Source: Rhodothermus bifroesti
GTDB lineage: Bacteria; Bacteroidota; Rhodothermia; Rhodothermales; Rhodothermaceae
Assembly: GCF_017908595.1 (NCBI RefSeq)
Contig: NZ_JAGKTL010000003.1
Span: forward strand, 433,422-497,421
Reading direction: 5' to 3'
DNA length: 64,000 nucleotides
Within the stretch, counting starts at the first letter, position 1. Every line of letters begins with the position of its first letter. This document shows, piece after piece, positions 33,338 through 41,559 of the stretch. The translations under genes were made by a program, and so were the position numbers. The notes under the pieces are model-generated. The model was not told the origin of the DNA and searched no databases. It worked only from the letters and a program-made list of their open reading frames with translations.

Positions 33338-34741
33338 ATGACGACAGCCCAGGCAAGCGTTCCGCATATCCTCTTTGTAGACGACGAGCACCTACTCCAC
33401 ACCCTGTTTGAACGGCTTTTTAGCCGTCATGGCATGCGCCTAACAAGCTGCTCCAATGCCCTGCAGGCCATTGAAGCGCTGAAGAAAACGTCTTTCGACC
33501 TGGTCATTACCGATTTTAAAATGCCTGACATGGATGGGCTGGAGCTGTTGGCCTATATTCGCCAGGAGCATCCAGACCTGCAGGTCATTATGATTACGGC
33601 ACATGCCAATGTGCAGCATGCTGTACGGGCCATGCAAAATGGCGCGATTGATTATATTCCTAAACCATTTGCGACCGAAGAGTTGGTGGAGCGGGTGCGG
33701 GCTGCTTTGGCCCGTCGGCAAGAGCGGCGTGAGGGTGCCCCCTTTGCAGCGCATGCACGCCGCGCCACGCGTCGCTGGGCAATCGAATACGTTGGGGAGC
33801 ACCCCTCTATTCAGCAGCTTAAAACCATGCTCCCGCGCGTAGCTGCCAACAAAGCACCGGTTTTCATTCAGGGAGAAAGCGGTACCGGGAAGGAAATTCT
33901 TGCCCGGCTAATTCATCAGATGAGCGATCGTGCCGAAGGGCCTTTTGTGGCGATCAACTGCGCTAATCTGCCCCGTGAGCTGGTTGAAAGCCACCTATTT
34001 GGACACCGCAAAGGCGCTTTTACAGGGGCTATCGAAGACATGACAGGGGCTTTTGAGCGTGCTGATGGTGGTACGCTACTGCTAGACGAAATTACCGAGG
34101 TTGATTTGGCGGTTCAGGCAAAGCTGCTCCGTGTACTCCAAGAACACGAAATCCAAAAAGTGGGCTCTGTTGAAACCCGTAAAGTGGACGTGCGGGTCAT
34201 TGCTACCAGTAACCGCAACCTAAGCGAAGCCCTTGCTAAGGGACAATTCCGAGAAGACCTCTACCATCGGCTCAGCGTGTTTCCGCTTACCGTGCCTCCG
34301 CTGCGCGATCGGCTATCGGACGTGCCGCTCTTGGTGGCGCATTTCGTCAAAAAGTACAGCTTGCTTTATGGATTACCCGACAAACAGGTGGCTCCAGCGC
34401 TTATGGAACGTTTTATGCGCTACCATTGGCCTGGTAACGTGCGTCAGCTTGAGAACTTTGTGCAGCGGGGTGTGCTGCTTTCGGCTGACCGCAACGTGAT
34501 CGAAGTCGAAGACGTGTTTAACGAGTTTTTTGCCGATGTCATTTCGGCAGCGCCGCAGGTAGAGAAGGAAAATATTTTGCAACGCGTCCAAACCATTGAG
34601 GATATGGAGCGAGAAATGATCCTGCAGGCGCTTAAAGAGACGAACAACAACCAACAACTGGCTGCGGAAAAGCTCGGTATTAGTGCCCGCACAATTCGCA
34701 ACAAGCTTAAACGCTATCGCGAGCAGGGGTTTATTTCATAG
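33338..34741 (+). CDS. FlrC/FleR-like sigma-54 response regulator
   Basis: NtrC-family activator. Receiver domain with Asp59 (VITDFKMPDMDG), AAA+ domain with Walker A GESGTGKE, the sigma-54 contact loop GAFTGA, Walker B GGTLLLDEI and the R-finger region, then a Fis-type helix-turn-helix (NNQQLAAEKLGISARTIRNKLKRYREQ). 467 residues. It follows the kinase gene by 64 bases. It probably drives the divergent flgB operon through the sigma-54 site at 32296. Its stop overlaps the end of the convergent flgM by 11 bases. Confidence 0.93.
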   Translation: MTTAQASVPHILFVDDEHLLHTLFERLFSRHGMRLTSCSNALQAIEALKKTSFDLVITDFKMPDMDGLELLAYIRQEHPDLQVIMITAHANVQHAVRAMQNGAIDYIPKPFATEELVERVRAALARRQERREGAPFAAHARRATRRWAIEYVGEHPSIQQLKTMLPRVAANKAPVFIQGESGTGKEILARLIHQMSDRAEGPFVAINCANLPRELVESHLFGHRKGAFTGAIEDMTGAFERADGGTLLLDEITEVDLAVQAKLLRVLQEHEIQKVGSVETRKVDVRVIATSNRNLSEALAKGQFREDLYHRLSVFPLTVPPLRDRLSDVPLLVAHFVKKYSLLYGLPDKQVAPALMERFMRYHWPGNVRQLENFVQRGVLLSADRNVIEVEDVFNEFFADVISAAPQVEKENILQRVQTIEDMEREMILQALKETNNNQQLAAEKLGISARTIRNKLKRYREQGFIS

Positions 34742-35111
34742 GCGGCACAAGGTTTTCCGCCAGCATTTCTTCGACCAAGCGCTGGGCAATCTGCTTGATC
34801 ACTTCGGGCTGCATGTAGTACCCTGCTTGCAATGAACGTAGAATAGCCGCCACGCGCTCTGGGCTTAGCGAGGGGGTGCTGCGTAAAGCTTCGCGGGCAA
34901 ATTCAATGGCTGGCGTCTCGTTTGCCTGTTGCGCAGCCTTACGGGCTGCTTCGGAAAGTTCTACCCGGTCTTCAACCGCAGACCCTTCAGGCGCTTGAGG
35001 CGTAGTAGAGGGGCGATCCCCTTCATCAATCCGGCGGGCAGTACTCAGTGCTTCCCGCTGTAAGGGATCCAGTCGGTGAGCACCTCCGCCTTTGATGTCC
35101 CGAATATCCAT
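34731..35111 (-). CDS. flgM: FlgM-like anti-sigma-28 factor
   Basis: Likely inhibitor of FliA that is exported once the hook is finished. 126 residues; the C-terminal half DRVELSEAARKA, then the helix SLSPERVAAILRSLQAGYYMQPEVIKQIAQRLVEEML, matches FlgM. The N-terminal half is disordered and charged, as in the family. A clear sigma-28 site lies 50 bases upstream, giving the usual autoregulatory loop. Confidence 0.85.
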   Translation of the reverse strand: MDIRDIKGGGAHRLDPLQREALSTARRIDEGDRPSTTPQAPEGSAVEDRVELSEAARKAAQQANETPAIEFAREALRSTPSLSPERVAAILRSLQAGYYMQPEVIKQIAQRLVEEMLAENLVPPMK

Positions 35112-35160
35112 GGCGGCAATCTGCTTGTCCTACGCTTCCACAGGAAATTTCCCCTTCTCA

Positions 35161-35187
35161 ATATCGACCATTTAAAATAAAAAGTTA
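35161..35187 (-). promoter_or_regulatory. Sigma-28 (FliA) type promoter of flgM
   Basis: Minus-strand TAACTTTT, 11 bases, GTCGATAT: six of eight bases in each half agree with the FliA consensus. The surrounding 30 bases are AT-rich. About 50 bases before the flgM ATG. Confidence 0.78.
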
Positions 35188-35198
35188 AATCTTTGCTG

Positions 35199-35549
35199 CT
35201 ATCCGCGCAAATCTTCGCGCAAAACCTGGCGTGGGGAGGTTTCTTGATACTGATGGCGTGCGCGTTTGTAGTGTTCTACTTCTAGCAAGGCTTGCGCGAG
35301 CTGTCGCTCTGTTTCCGCTAGCAGTTCATTGAGCCGTCGGTGTTGCGCATTTAGGGCAACGCGTAAGACCTCCCATTCTGGGTCGAAGCTCTCAGGCAAG
35401 GGATGTTGTTGTAGTTGGGCTAAAAGTAGACTGCGCCGTTGCGTCAACTCCGGCAGGTATTCAAAATTCTGCCGACTTAGGGCCTGGGCGATCTCGTCGC
35501 CCACGTCCAAGATCTCGCGCAGTAGCGAAAGGGCTGGATGCTCGGGCAT
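35199..35549 (-). CDS. FliT/FlgN-like flagellar chaperone
   Basis: 116-residue all-helical, charged protein with no membrane part, located between fliD and flgM. Such positions hold FliT (chaperone of FliD) or FlgN (chaperone of FlgK/FlgL); the heptad-like helices (EILDVGDEIAQAL, LLLAQLQQHPLPE, RLNELLAETERQLAQALLEVEHYKRAR) fit either. FliT is slightly favoured because fliS and fliD are adjacent, FlgN because flgM is adjacent. The symbol is left empty for that reason. Confidence 0.7.
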   Translation of the reverse strand: MPEHPALSLLREILDVGDEIAQALSRQNFEYLPELTQRRSLLLAQLQQHPLPESFDPEWEVLRVALNAQHRRLNELLAETERQLAQALLEVEHYKRARHQYQETSPRQVLREDLRG

Positions 35550-35592
35550 AGGATACCTTCAGTTTAGGAATAAAGCTTTAAGCGCAAGTCGC

Positions 35593-37092
35593 TCAAAAAA
35601 CAATGCCACTTGAGAAAAATCCACTCAAAAATTGTTGTTGGCTGCGCAAGAGGGCAATCGTTTCCTGTAAGCGGGCAAACTGTGCCCGAAGCTGTTCTTC
35701 CCGACGGGAGAGCTGTTCGTCCATTGCCTGAATGCGCTCATTCAGGCGACGAATGCGCGCATCAATAGAAGCCTGCCGCTGGCTGACAATGCCTTGTGCG
35801 CCCACATAAGCTTCAATCGTGGTAAGCAGCCGTTGGGCTATGCCATCGCTTCCGGAGAAAAGGCTTTCAACGGCTTGTGGATTGCGGCGCAGGGCTTCAA
35901 AGAGCTTATCGGTGTCGGTCAGGGTCAGCGTGCCGTCGTTGCCCATCGTAATACCCAAATCGGTCAGGTAGTGTGGGCCTTCAGCGGGTTGGCCACTGAC
36001 TTTCTGTACCACTTCATTCCGCAACGTAAAACGTAGGCCAGAGAAGGTACGATCTCCTGCAAAATCGCCTCGCGTCCCGGACTTGCCATCGACGTTGCTT
36101 TTGCCCGCGATGTAGGTGATTACGTCGTTGTATTTTTTAATAAAGTCCTCGACTTTGGCCTTGATACCGTTGGTGTCGGGTCCAATTGTAAACTCGGCTG
36201 CCCCGGTACTTACTTGCTTAAGCTCAAGGGTAACGCCCACCAGCGCATCGGTAACGCGATTGCTGTTGCGATAGAGCGTAAGGCCGTCAAGGACAAATTT
36301 GCTGTTGAGCTCCGAGTCTGTCTCGCTGGTGCCTACGGCTTTCACTTGGCCCCCGCTGGTGCCCGACACTACGGCATTGTTGGTAAGCTCCAGCGCAGCC
36401 AAAAGGCCGTTTGCCGAGTCGACAAAAGCCAGCCGGTACTGATAGCCCGTCTGGCCGCTCCGCAAGGAAAGTCGCGCGGTGCTGGCGGTTTCATTGACCA
36501 CCGAGGCGTAGGCGCGTTCTCCAGACTTGAGGGTGCCCGCATCAACCGCTGCGGTCATCGCATCGTTGATGGCCTGCGAGATTTCCCGCAAAATGTCTGC
36601 ATCGGTAGTAGCTGTGGGGTTGACCGTTACTTGGACGTCGACGCGGTGATTCGGATCGGTCTCGGTAGGGCTGGCCACCTGAATGGTGAACGTCTGCGGT
36701 CCGTAGGTGTCGAAAAACGTACGCAGCGTCGATGCGCTGCTGGTGTATTGTTTCGATAGGCGCGTGTCGGCCGAGGCTAAACGCAACACTTCCAAGGTGT
36801 GCGAACCTGTTGCAGCCTGATCGCTAGCGCTTACCGAAAAGGCCGTAGCTGAGGTTGTGGCTGCTTTGCTCTGGAAGGGACGCGTTAAAGGGTCTGTAAA
36901 CGTCGTGAGCAGCTTATGCAGTGCCGAGAGCTTGCTGTTAAAGTCGCTCATTACGGATTTGAGCCGCTCTTGCTCAGCCTTCTGGGTTTTGAGCTCCAGT
37001 TGTGGTCGGCGTTCGATGGTCAAAATGGCGCTGATGAGCTGCTCGTAAGGGCTGTCGGCGTTGTAGACCGAAAGCAGCGGATTAACAGCCAT
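35593..37092 (-). CDS. fliD: Filament cap protein FliD
   Basis: Caps the growing filament and folds flagellin in place. 499 residues: N-terminal coiled coil (LISAILTIERRPQLELKTQKAEQERLKSVMSDFNSKLSAL), a D2/D3 region with TASTRALSLRSGQ-like strands, and a C-terminal coiled coil (IDARIRRLNERIQAMDEQLSRREEQLRAQFARLQETIALLRSQQ), as in FliD. Downstream of fliS on the same strand. Confidence 0.95.
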   Translation of the reverse strand: MAVNPLLSVYNADSPYEQLISAILTIERRPQLELKTQKAEQERLKSVMSDFNSKLSALHKLLTTFTDPLTRPFQSKAATTSATAFSVSASDQAATGSHTLEVLRLASADTRLSKQYTSSASTLRTFFDTYGPQTFTIQVASPTETDPNHRVDVQVTVNPTATTDADILREISQAINDAMTAAVDAGTLKSGERAYASVVNETASTARLSLRSGQTGYQYRLAFVDSANGLLAALELTNNAVVSGTSGGQVKAVGTSETDSELNSKFVLDGLTLYRNSNRVTDALVGVTLELKQVSTGAAEFTIGPDTNGIKAKVEDFIKKYNDVITYIAGKSNVDGKSGTRGDFAGDRTFSGLRFTLRNEVVQKVSGQPAEGPHYLTDLGITMGNDGTLTLTDTDKLFEALRRNPQAVESLFSGSDGIAQRLLTTIEAYVGAQGIVSQRQASIDARIRRLNERIQAMDEQLSRREEQLRAQFARLQETIALLRSQQQFLSGFFSSGIVF

Positions 37093-37119
37093 GGCCTATG
37101 CGCAGGTTAGATATTGATT

Positions 37120-37440
37120 TCAGGCAGCACGGGCCATCACAACCCCTTCGTTCCAGGCTTCACGCAAGCCCTCGAGAATGCGTTGCACGACCCCAATGTC
37201 GCCAATAGCACTTTCGCGCAGGCAAAATTCGTACAGGGCATGTAGCCGCTCGGCCAGTTCCCCGCCTGCCTCAAAGTTTAGCGCTGACATGAGTTCAACA
37301 AGCACCGCCCGGACCTTAGGCCGGTCGTTGCGTTTGCAAGCTGCAATGCCCAGATCGTAAAGCTTGAGCACCAATTGCTCCGGGGAAGCACTAAGCACGG
37401 CCTGTTCCTGATACTGCCGCATTCGATACATAACGTTCAT
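37120..37440 (-). CDS. fliS: Flagellin chaperone FliS
   Basis: Binds the flagellin C-terminus before export. From the ATG at 37440 it reads MNVMYRMRQYQEQAVLSASPEQLVLKLYDLGIAACKR, the typical start. 106 residues. The longer open frame up to 37665 is rejected because the promoter site at 37566-37592 lies in it. Confidence 0.95.
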   Translation of the reverse strand: MNVMYRMRQYQEQAVLSASPEQLVLKLYDLGIAACKRNDRPKVRAVLVELMSALNFEAGGELAERLHALYEFCLRESAIGDIGVVQRILEGLREAWNEGVVMARAA

Positions 37441-37565
37441 GGCTACTTTTTCCCGTTTGGTTGCGAGTGGATAGGTGATGCCTGTTCTCAAAAAAGGGGA
37501 AGGTTTTTCCCCATGGATGGCATCTTTTCCAAGCTGCAGCAGCGGCCGCTGTGCTTCTGGCGCAA

Positions 37566-37592
37566 GTATCGGCCAAAATGCATCGAGCTTAA
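37566..37592 (-). promoter_or_regulatory. Sigma-28 (FliA) type promoter of fliS-fliD
   Basis: Minus-strand TTAAGCTC, 11 bases, GCCGATAC. The -10 differs from the FliA consensus at one base. It predicts a 5' leader of about 115 bases before the fliS ATG. Confidence 0.72.
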
Positions 37593-37663
37593 GCATAAGA
37601 GGGTTTTGGCATGATTTCTTCTGCAGCTTGCTGCAACAGGCTCTAACCTTAACTGCCCGCACC

Positions 37664-38830
37664 ATGGATCAAACTTCAGGGCGTCCGCTGCTTTCGCTGT
37701 GCATGATCGTCAAAAACGAGGCTGAGCACCTCGAAACATGCCTTCGGCTGGCACGTCCGCACGTGGATGAAATCGTCATCATCGATACCGGATCGACGGA
37801 TGGCACGCAAGACATTGCACGTCGCTACGCAGACGTGTTTGAAGAAATCGAATGGCCCCATTCTTTTGCGATTGCCCGTAACTACAGCTTAGAACGCGCC
37901 TCAGGAACGTATATTCTGGTCCTGGACGGCGACGAGTATATCCCCGATCCACGACACTGGACGCTTTTACGCCAAGCTCTAACTAACCAAAAGCCCGTAG
38001 CTGCTCGGATCTGCGTGCATAACGTTTTACCCGCTTCTGAGGTTATTGCCGCCGACGTCCTGTGGCAAGAACGCGTTTTCCTCAATCATCCATCAATTCG
38101 ATATGAGGGCAGAGTACATAATCAGATCATAAAAAGTATCCTTAAGTTTATTAATACAGAAACAGATAAAATATTAGACTTAAACGTTGATGTTGTTCAT
38201 ATTGGATATGCACATGATCGCAAAAAAATAAAAAGTAAATACATACAAAGACTAGAATTGTTGAAAAACGAGTTTGAAGAAGCTTCAGATGATATTGAAA
38301 AAGCCTATTTTGGATATCAACTTGCTGTACTTTATTACATTTTGGAAGAATATGAAAAATCAATAAGTGTCTTAGATATCATAGATTATAATGCACTATT
38401 TAAAGCTAATCCTCAAAATGCATTCTATGCATTATTTATAGGATCACAAGTTTTGCTTAAACTTAAAAAGCCAGAAAAAGCTTTAGTTTATTGTAATAAT
38501 ATGTTCAAAATTACAAAACAAGAACCTATTGCTTATTTTGTTACTGGTGTCGCTTTAATAATGCAAAAACAAATTGAAAATGGATTATTGATGTTAATAG
38601 AGTCGTTTAAGGTGAATAACATGACACATTATAAAAGATTTCCATTGAATGTGCAGGCGCTGAAGAACGCATTAATTAATGCTTTTAAGCATGTGGGGTT
38701 GCATGAGTTGGCGCATCAGCTAGAGCATAAAGCAATAAACTCAAATGAGCAGATCAAAGAAGTGGAAGTATGGTTAGAGAAAATAAAAACGGGGATCATT
38801 TTGAAAGAGCGTCAACGGATGATTGCATAA
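37664..38830 (+). CDS. Family 2 glycosyltransferase, base-composition mosaic
   Basis: GT-A fold glycosyltransferase. The ATG at 37664 is chosen because the family begins just inside it (LSLCMIVKNEAEHLETCLRLARPHVDEIVIIDTGSTDGTQDIA). LDGDEY supplies the DxD-like metal site, and RNYSLERASGTYILV follows the family. Residues 150-388 are helical and TPR-like. From about 38105 to 38640 the DNA falls to roughly 25-30% GC from about 50-58%, with codon use to match, then partly recovers. It lies between fliS and the flagellin genes, so flagellin glycosylation is the best guess. A strong terminator follows. Confidence 0.88.
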   Translation: MDQTSGRPLLSLCMIVKNEAEHLETCLRLARPHVDEIVIIDTGSTDGTQDIARRYADVFEEIEWPHSFAIARNYSLERASGTYILVLDGDEYIPDPRHWTLLRQALTNQKPVAARICVHNVLPASEVIAADVLWQERVFLNHPSIRYEGRVHNQIIKSILKFINTETDKILDLNVDVVHIGYAHDRKKIKSKYIQRLELLKNEFEEASDDIEKAYFGYQLAVLYYILEEYEKSISVLDIIDYNALFKANPQNAFYALFIGSQVLLKLKKPEKALVYCNNMFKITKQEPIAYFVTGVALIMQKQIENGLLMLIESFKVNNMTHYKRFPLNVQALKNALINAFKHVGLHELAHQLEHKAINSNEQIKEVEVWLEKIKTGIILKERQRMIA

Positions 38831-38832
38831 GA

Positions 38833-38858
38833 CAAGAAGCCCCCATGGGGGCTTCTTG
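38833..38858 (+). terminator. Intrinsic terminator after the glycosyltransferase gene
   Basis: A 26-base perfect palindrome beginning caagaagccccc, 2 bases past the stop codon and followed on the plus strand by a T-rich stretch (ctgtctttt). Orientation fits termination of the plus-strand gene. Confidence 0.9.
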
Positions 38859-38991
38859 CTGTCTTTTCCGGTATCGGGGCGTTGGGTTTACGCCTGAACC
38901 GTCCCGCCCGAACCTTGAAAAGACAAGGTGAACTGTGATGCGGTGGGCACCAAACCAGTTCTGGGAACAGGAGAGCGGTCAGGCGCCTGCG

Positions 38992-39867
38992 TTAAAAAAG
39001 CTGCAGGATGGCCTGTGGGGCCACATTGGCCTGGGCGAGTGCAGCCACGCCGGTTTGCTGGAGGATCTGCAAGCGGGCCAGCTGCATCTGCTCGAGCGCG
39101 AAGTCGGCGTCGGCGATGCGGCTGCGAGCGGCTTCGTAGTTGTTTTTGGCCGTGGCCAAGTTGTCCATCTTGAACGAGAGCCGCTTTTGGTAGTCACCGA
39201 TACGGCCCAAACGGGTAGCCAGGTCCTGAATAGCCGTTTCGATGGCCTGCAGGGCATGCGTTGCCTGGGCCACGGTGTCCAAGCTCCAGTTTCCGCTGTT
39301 CCAGACCGAAGCACTCGTCAGGCCTGCAAACAACCCTCCTTGGGCACTGGCTGTCCCGTTCGAAATCGCATCAATCGTCACCGAAAAATTGTCCTCTACC
39401 GCCGAAGAATCACCTGTTTGGAAGTTGAGGGTGACGTCTGTGGTAGCGAAGAGGGCGCGGCCGTTGAACTTGGTGGCGTCGAGGATGTCGCCGATTTCGG
39501 CGGTGAGCTGGGCCAGTTGGTTTTCGATGGCATCGCGTTCTTCGGAGCCCAGCGTGTCGTTGGCAGCCTGGACGACTTTTTCCTTCATGGTTTGGAGGAT
39601 GTCCATGATGGAGTTGAGGCTGCCTTCGGCGACGGTAAGCAGCGATTTGGCATCGCCGATGTTGGCCAGGGCTTGTTCTTGGCCGCGGATTTTGGCTTTG
39701 AGTTTGGCAGCGATCGAGTAGCCGGCCGAGTCGTCTTCGGCGCGGTTGATGCGGCTGCCGGTGGCCAGGCGCAGTTGGCGCAGGCCGAGTTCGCTGTTGG
39801 TGCGCTGCAGGTAGGTGTAGGCTTGAAGGGCCTGCAGGTTCGTGTTAATCCGACTTAGCTCGGACAT
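38992..39867 (-). CDS. Short flagellin, copy 1
   Basis: Filament subunit of 291 residues. N-terminal D0/D1 region (LSRINTNLQALQAYTYLQRTNSELGLRQLRLATGSRINRAEDDSAGYSIA) and C-terminal D1/D0 region (DNLATAKNNYEAARSRIADADFALEQMQLARLQILQQTGVAALAQANVAPQAILQLF) are typical, with only a small D2-like middle. Almost identical to copy 2 except for about ten residues. A good Shine-Dalgarno (ggaggt) precedes the ATG. A degenerate sigma-28 -10 (ATCGATAC) lies about 57 bases upstream, but no matching -35 is seen, so this copy may be weakly expressed or read through from copy 2. Confidence 0.96.
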   Translation of the reverse strand: MSELSRINTNLQALQAYTYLQRTNSELGLRQLRLATGSRINRAEDDSAGYSIAAKLKAKIRGQEQALANIGDAKSLLTVAEGSLNSIMDILQTMKEKVVQAANDTLGSEERDAIENQLAQLTAEIGDILDATKFNGRALFATTDVTLNFQTGDSSAVEDNFSVTIDAISNGTASAQGGLFAGLTSASVWNSGNWSLDTVAQATHALQAIETAIQDLATRLGRIGDYQKRLSFKMDNLATAKNNYEAARSRIADADFALEQMQLARLQILQQTGVAALAQANVAPQAILQLF

Positions 39868-39949
39868 GGCGGACCTCCCTTACGGTTAGGTTAAACATTA
39901 AGGGTTACGTGGTTTGCGGACCCGTATCGATCGTGGGGGAGGAGACGCC

Positions 39950-39982
39950 CGGTGGCCTCGTGGGGCGCGCGCGAGGCCACCG
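39950..39982 (+). terminator. Terminator-like hairpin between the flagellin genes, plus-strand orientation
   Basis: An 11-bp stem cggtggcctcg/cgaggccaccg with an 11-base loop, followed on the plus strand by tttttattttta. No plus-strand gene ends here; both neighbours run on the minus strand, where the hairpin has the A-run before it and no T-run after it. It may still stop or stabilise the message of copy 2. Confidence 0.6.
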
Positions 39983-40007
39983 TTTTTATTTTTAGTCGCT
40001 TAGCGCC

Positions 40008-40886
40008 TTAGCCGAAAAGCTGCAAGATCGCTTGTGGGGCCGCGTTGGCCTGGGCGAGTGCAGCCACGCCGGTTTGCTGGAGGATCTGCAGCTTGGCCAG
40101 CTGCATTTGTTCATAGGCGAAGTCGGCGTCGGCGATGCGGCTGCGAGCGGCTTCGTAGTTGTTTTTGGCCGTGGCCAAGTTGTCCATCTTGAACGAGAGC
40201 CGCTTTTGGTAGTCACCGATACGGCCCAAACGGGTAGCCAGGTCCTGAATAGCCGTTTCGATGGCCTGCAGGGCATGCGTTGCCTGGGCCACGGTGTCCA
40301 AGCTCCAGTTTCCGCTGTTCCAGACCGAAGCACTCGTCAGGCCTGCAAACAACCCTCCTTGGGCACTGGCTGTCCCGTTCGAAATCGCATCAATCGTCAC
40401 CGAAAAATTGTCCTGGGCATCAGTGGAGTCGCCCACCTGGAAGTTGAGGGTGACGTCTGCGGTAGCGAAGAGGGCGCGGCCGTTGAACTTGGTGGCGTCG
40501 AGGATGTCGCCGATTTCGGCGGTGAGCTGGGCCAGTTGGTTTTCGATGGCATCGCGTTCTTCGGAGCCCAGCGTGTCGTTGGCAGCCTGGACGACTTTTT
40601 CCTTCATGGTTTGGAGGATGTCCATGATGGAGTTGAGGCTGCCTTCGGCGACGGTAAGCAGCGATTTGGCATCGCCGATGTTGGCCAGGGCTTGTTCTTG
40701 GCCGCGGATTTTGGCTTTGAGTTTGGCAGCGATCGAGTAGCCGGCCGAGTCGTCTTCGGCGCGGTTGATGCGGCTGCCGGTGGCCAGGCGCAGTTGGCGC
40801 AGGCCGAGTTCGCTGTTGGTGCGCTGCAGGTAGGTGTAGGCTTGAAGGGCCTGCAGGTTCGTGTTAATCCGACTTAGGTCCGACAT
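40008..40886 (-). CDS. Short flagellin, copy 2
   Basis: Filament subunit of 292 residues, same architecture as copy 1. Differences cluster in the middle (TADVTLNFQVGDSTDAQDN against TTDVTLNFQTGDSSAVEDN) and near the C-terminus (DFAYEQMQLAKLQ). A sigma-28 type promoter at 40945-40972 is well placed. Likely the major flagellin of the pair. Confidence 0.96.
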   Translation of the reverse strand: MSDLSRINTNLQALQAYTYLQRTNSELGLRQLRLATGSRINRAEDDSAGYSIAAKLKAKIRGQEQALANIGDAKSLLTVAEGSLNSIMDILQTMKEKVVQAANDTLGSEERDAIENQLAQLTAEIGDILDATKFNGRALFATADVTLNFQVGDSTDAQDNFSVTIDAISNGTASAQGGLFAGLTSASVWNSGNWSLDTVAQATHALQAIETAIQDLATRLGRIGDYQKRLSFKMDNLATAKNNYEAARSRIADADFAYEQMQLAKLQILQQTGVAALAQANAAPQAILQLFG

Positions 40887-40944
40887 GGCAGGTACAGGTT
40901 TGGTTGGACGGTTCAGGCGGTTGTGTTGAAAATTTCTACCGCCT

Positions 40945-40972
40945 ATATCGGCCTGCCCTTGCCATCACTTAA
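40945..40972 (-). promoter_or_regulatory. Sigma-28 (FliA) type promoter of flagellin copy 2
   Basis: Minus-strand TTAAGTGA, 12 bases, GCCGATAT. The -10 agrees with the FliA consensus except for the last base. About 60 bases upstream of the ATG. Partly overlaps the 3' region of the upstream HhH-GPD gene's intergenic space, not its coding part. Confidence 0.72.
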
Positions 40973-40980
40973 ATGGGCCC

Positions 40981-41553
40981 TTACAAATGGCGGGCTAGGG
41001 GCAGCTCGCGGCTCCAGTCCCGGTGCCCAAAGTAGTGCAGTACATAAGGCAGTTTGGTCAGTTTGTCTTTCCCAAAGCCTGGTAGTGCCTGCACTCGGGC
41101 TTTGACTTCAGCGAGGGGGGCACCATCTGCCCACAGTTGGGCAGCTTGGCCTGCGTAATGGATGCAGAGCTGCTGGGCTACGGCTTGCGTCAGCTCGGCC
41201 ATGCGATGGGTAAAGCGATGCACGGCTGGCTTTTCGGCAAAAAGCTGCTGCAGCGTTTCCAGTGGCATCTGGGCGATTCGACACAGGTCCAGGTGTCCTA
41301 GCCGTTCCCGAAGCCGCAAGGGGCCAGTAAAGGCAAACTCGGCCCGGACGCGTTGGTCGTAGAGCAGCCCTAGCAGCAGCGCGTTGGCATCCTGGCGTAG
41401 ATAGGCATCGGCTTCCAGATCTCCGGTAAGGGTGCCCGAAAGGTGAAACCGTTTCATCATGCGCACAAAGCCCCCTTCCAAATCTCCGGGGTCAAGGGGC
41501 GTAATGGACGGTACAGCAATAGTCCTTGGGTTTTCCGAGCGAAAATCCACCAT
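40981..41553 (-). CDS. Uncharacterised HhH-GPD family protein
   Basis: 190 residues from the ATG at 41553 (a TTG two codons earlier is possible). It follows the pattern of the HhH-GPD-like family TIGR03252: LTGDLEADAYLRQDANALLLGLLYDQRVRAEFAFTGPLRLRERLG, then HRFTHRMAELTQAV and the helix-hairpin-helix LPGFGKDKLTKLPYVL. DNA glycosylase relationship is likely, but I see no certain catalytic Asp, so activity is unproven. Seven bases downstream of hemB on the same strand. Confidence 0.8.
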   Translation of the reverse strand: MVDFRSENPRTIAVPSITPLDPGDLEGGFVRMMKRFHLSGTLTGDLEADAYLRQDANALLLGLLYDQRVRAEFAFTGPLRLRERLGHLDLCRIAQMPLETLQQLFAEKPAVHRFTHRMAELTQAVAQQLCIHYAGQAAQLWADGAPLAEVKARVQALPGFGKDKLTKLPYVLHYFGHRDWSRELPLARHL

Positions 41554-41559
41554 GGTCAA

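Noticed and set aside
37441..37665. Longer fliS product starting at 37665
   Set aside because: The extension has no family sequence and contains the sigma-28 site.
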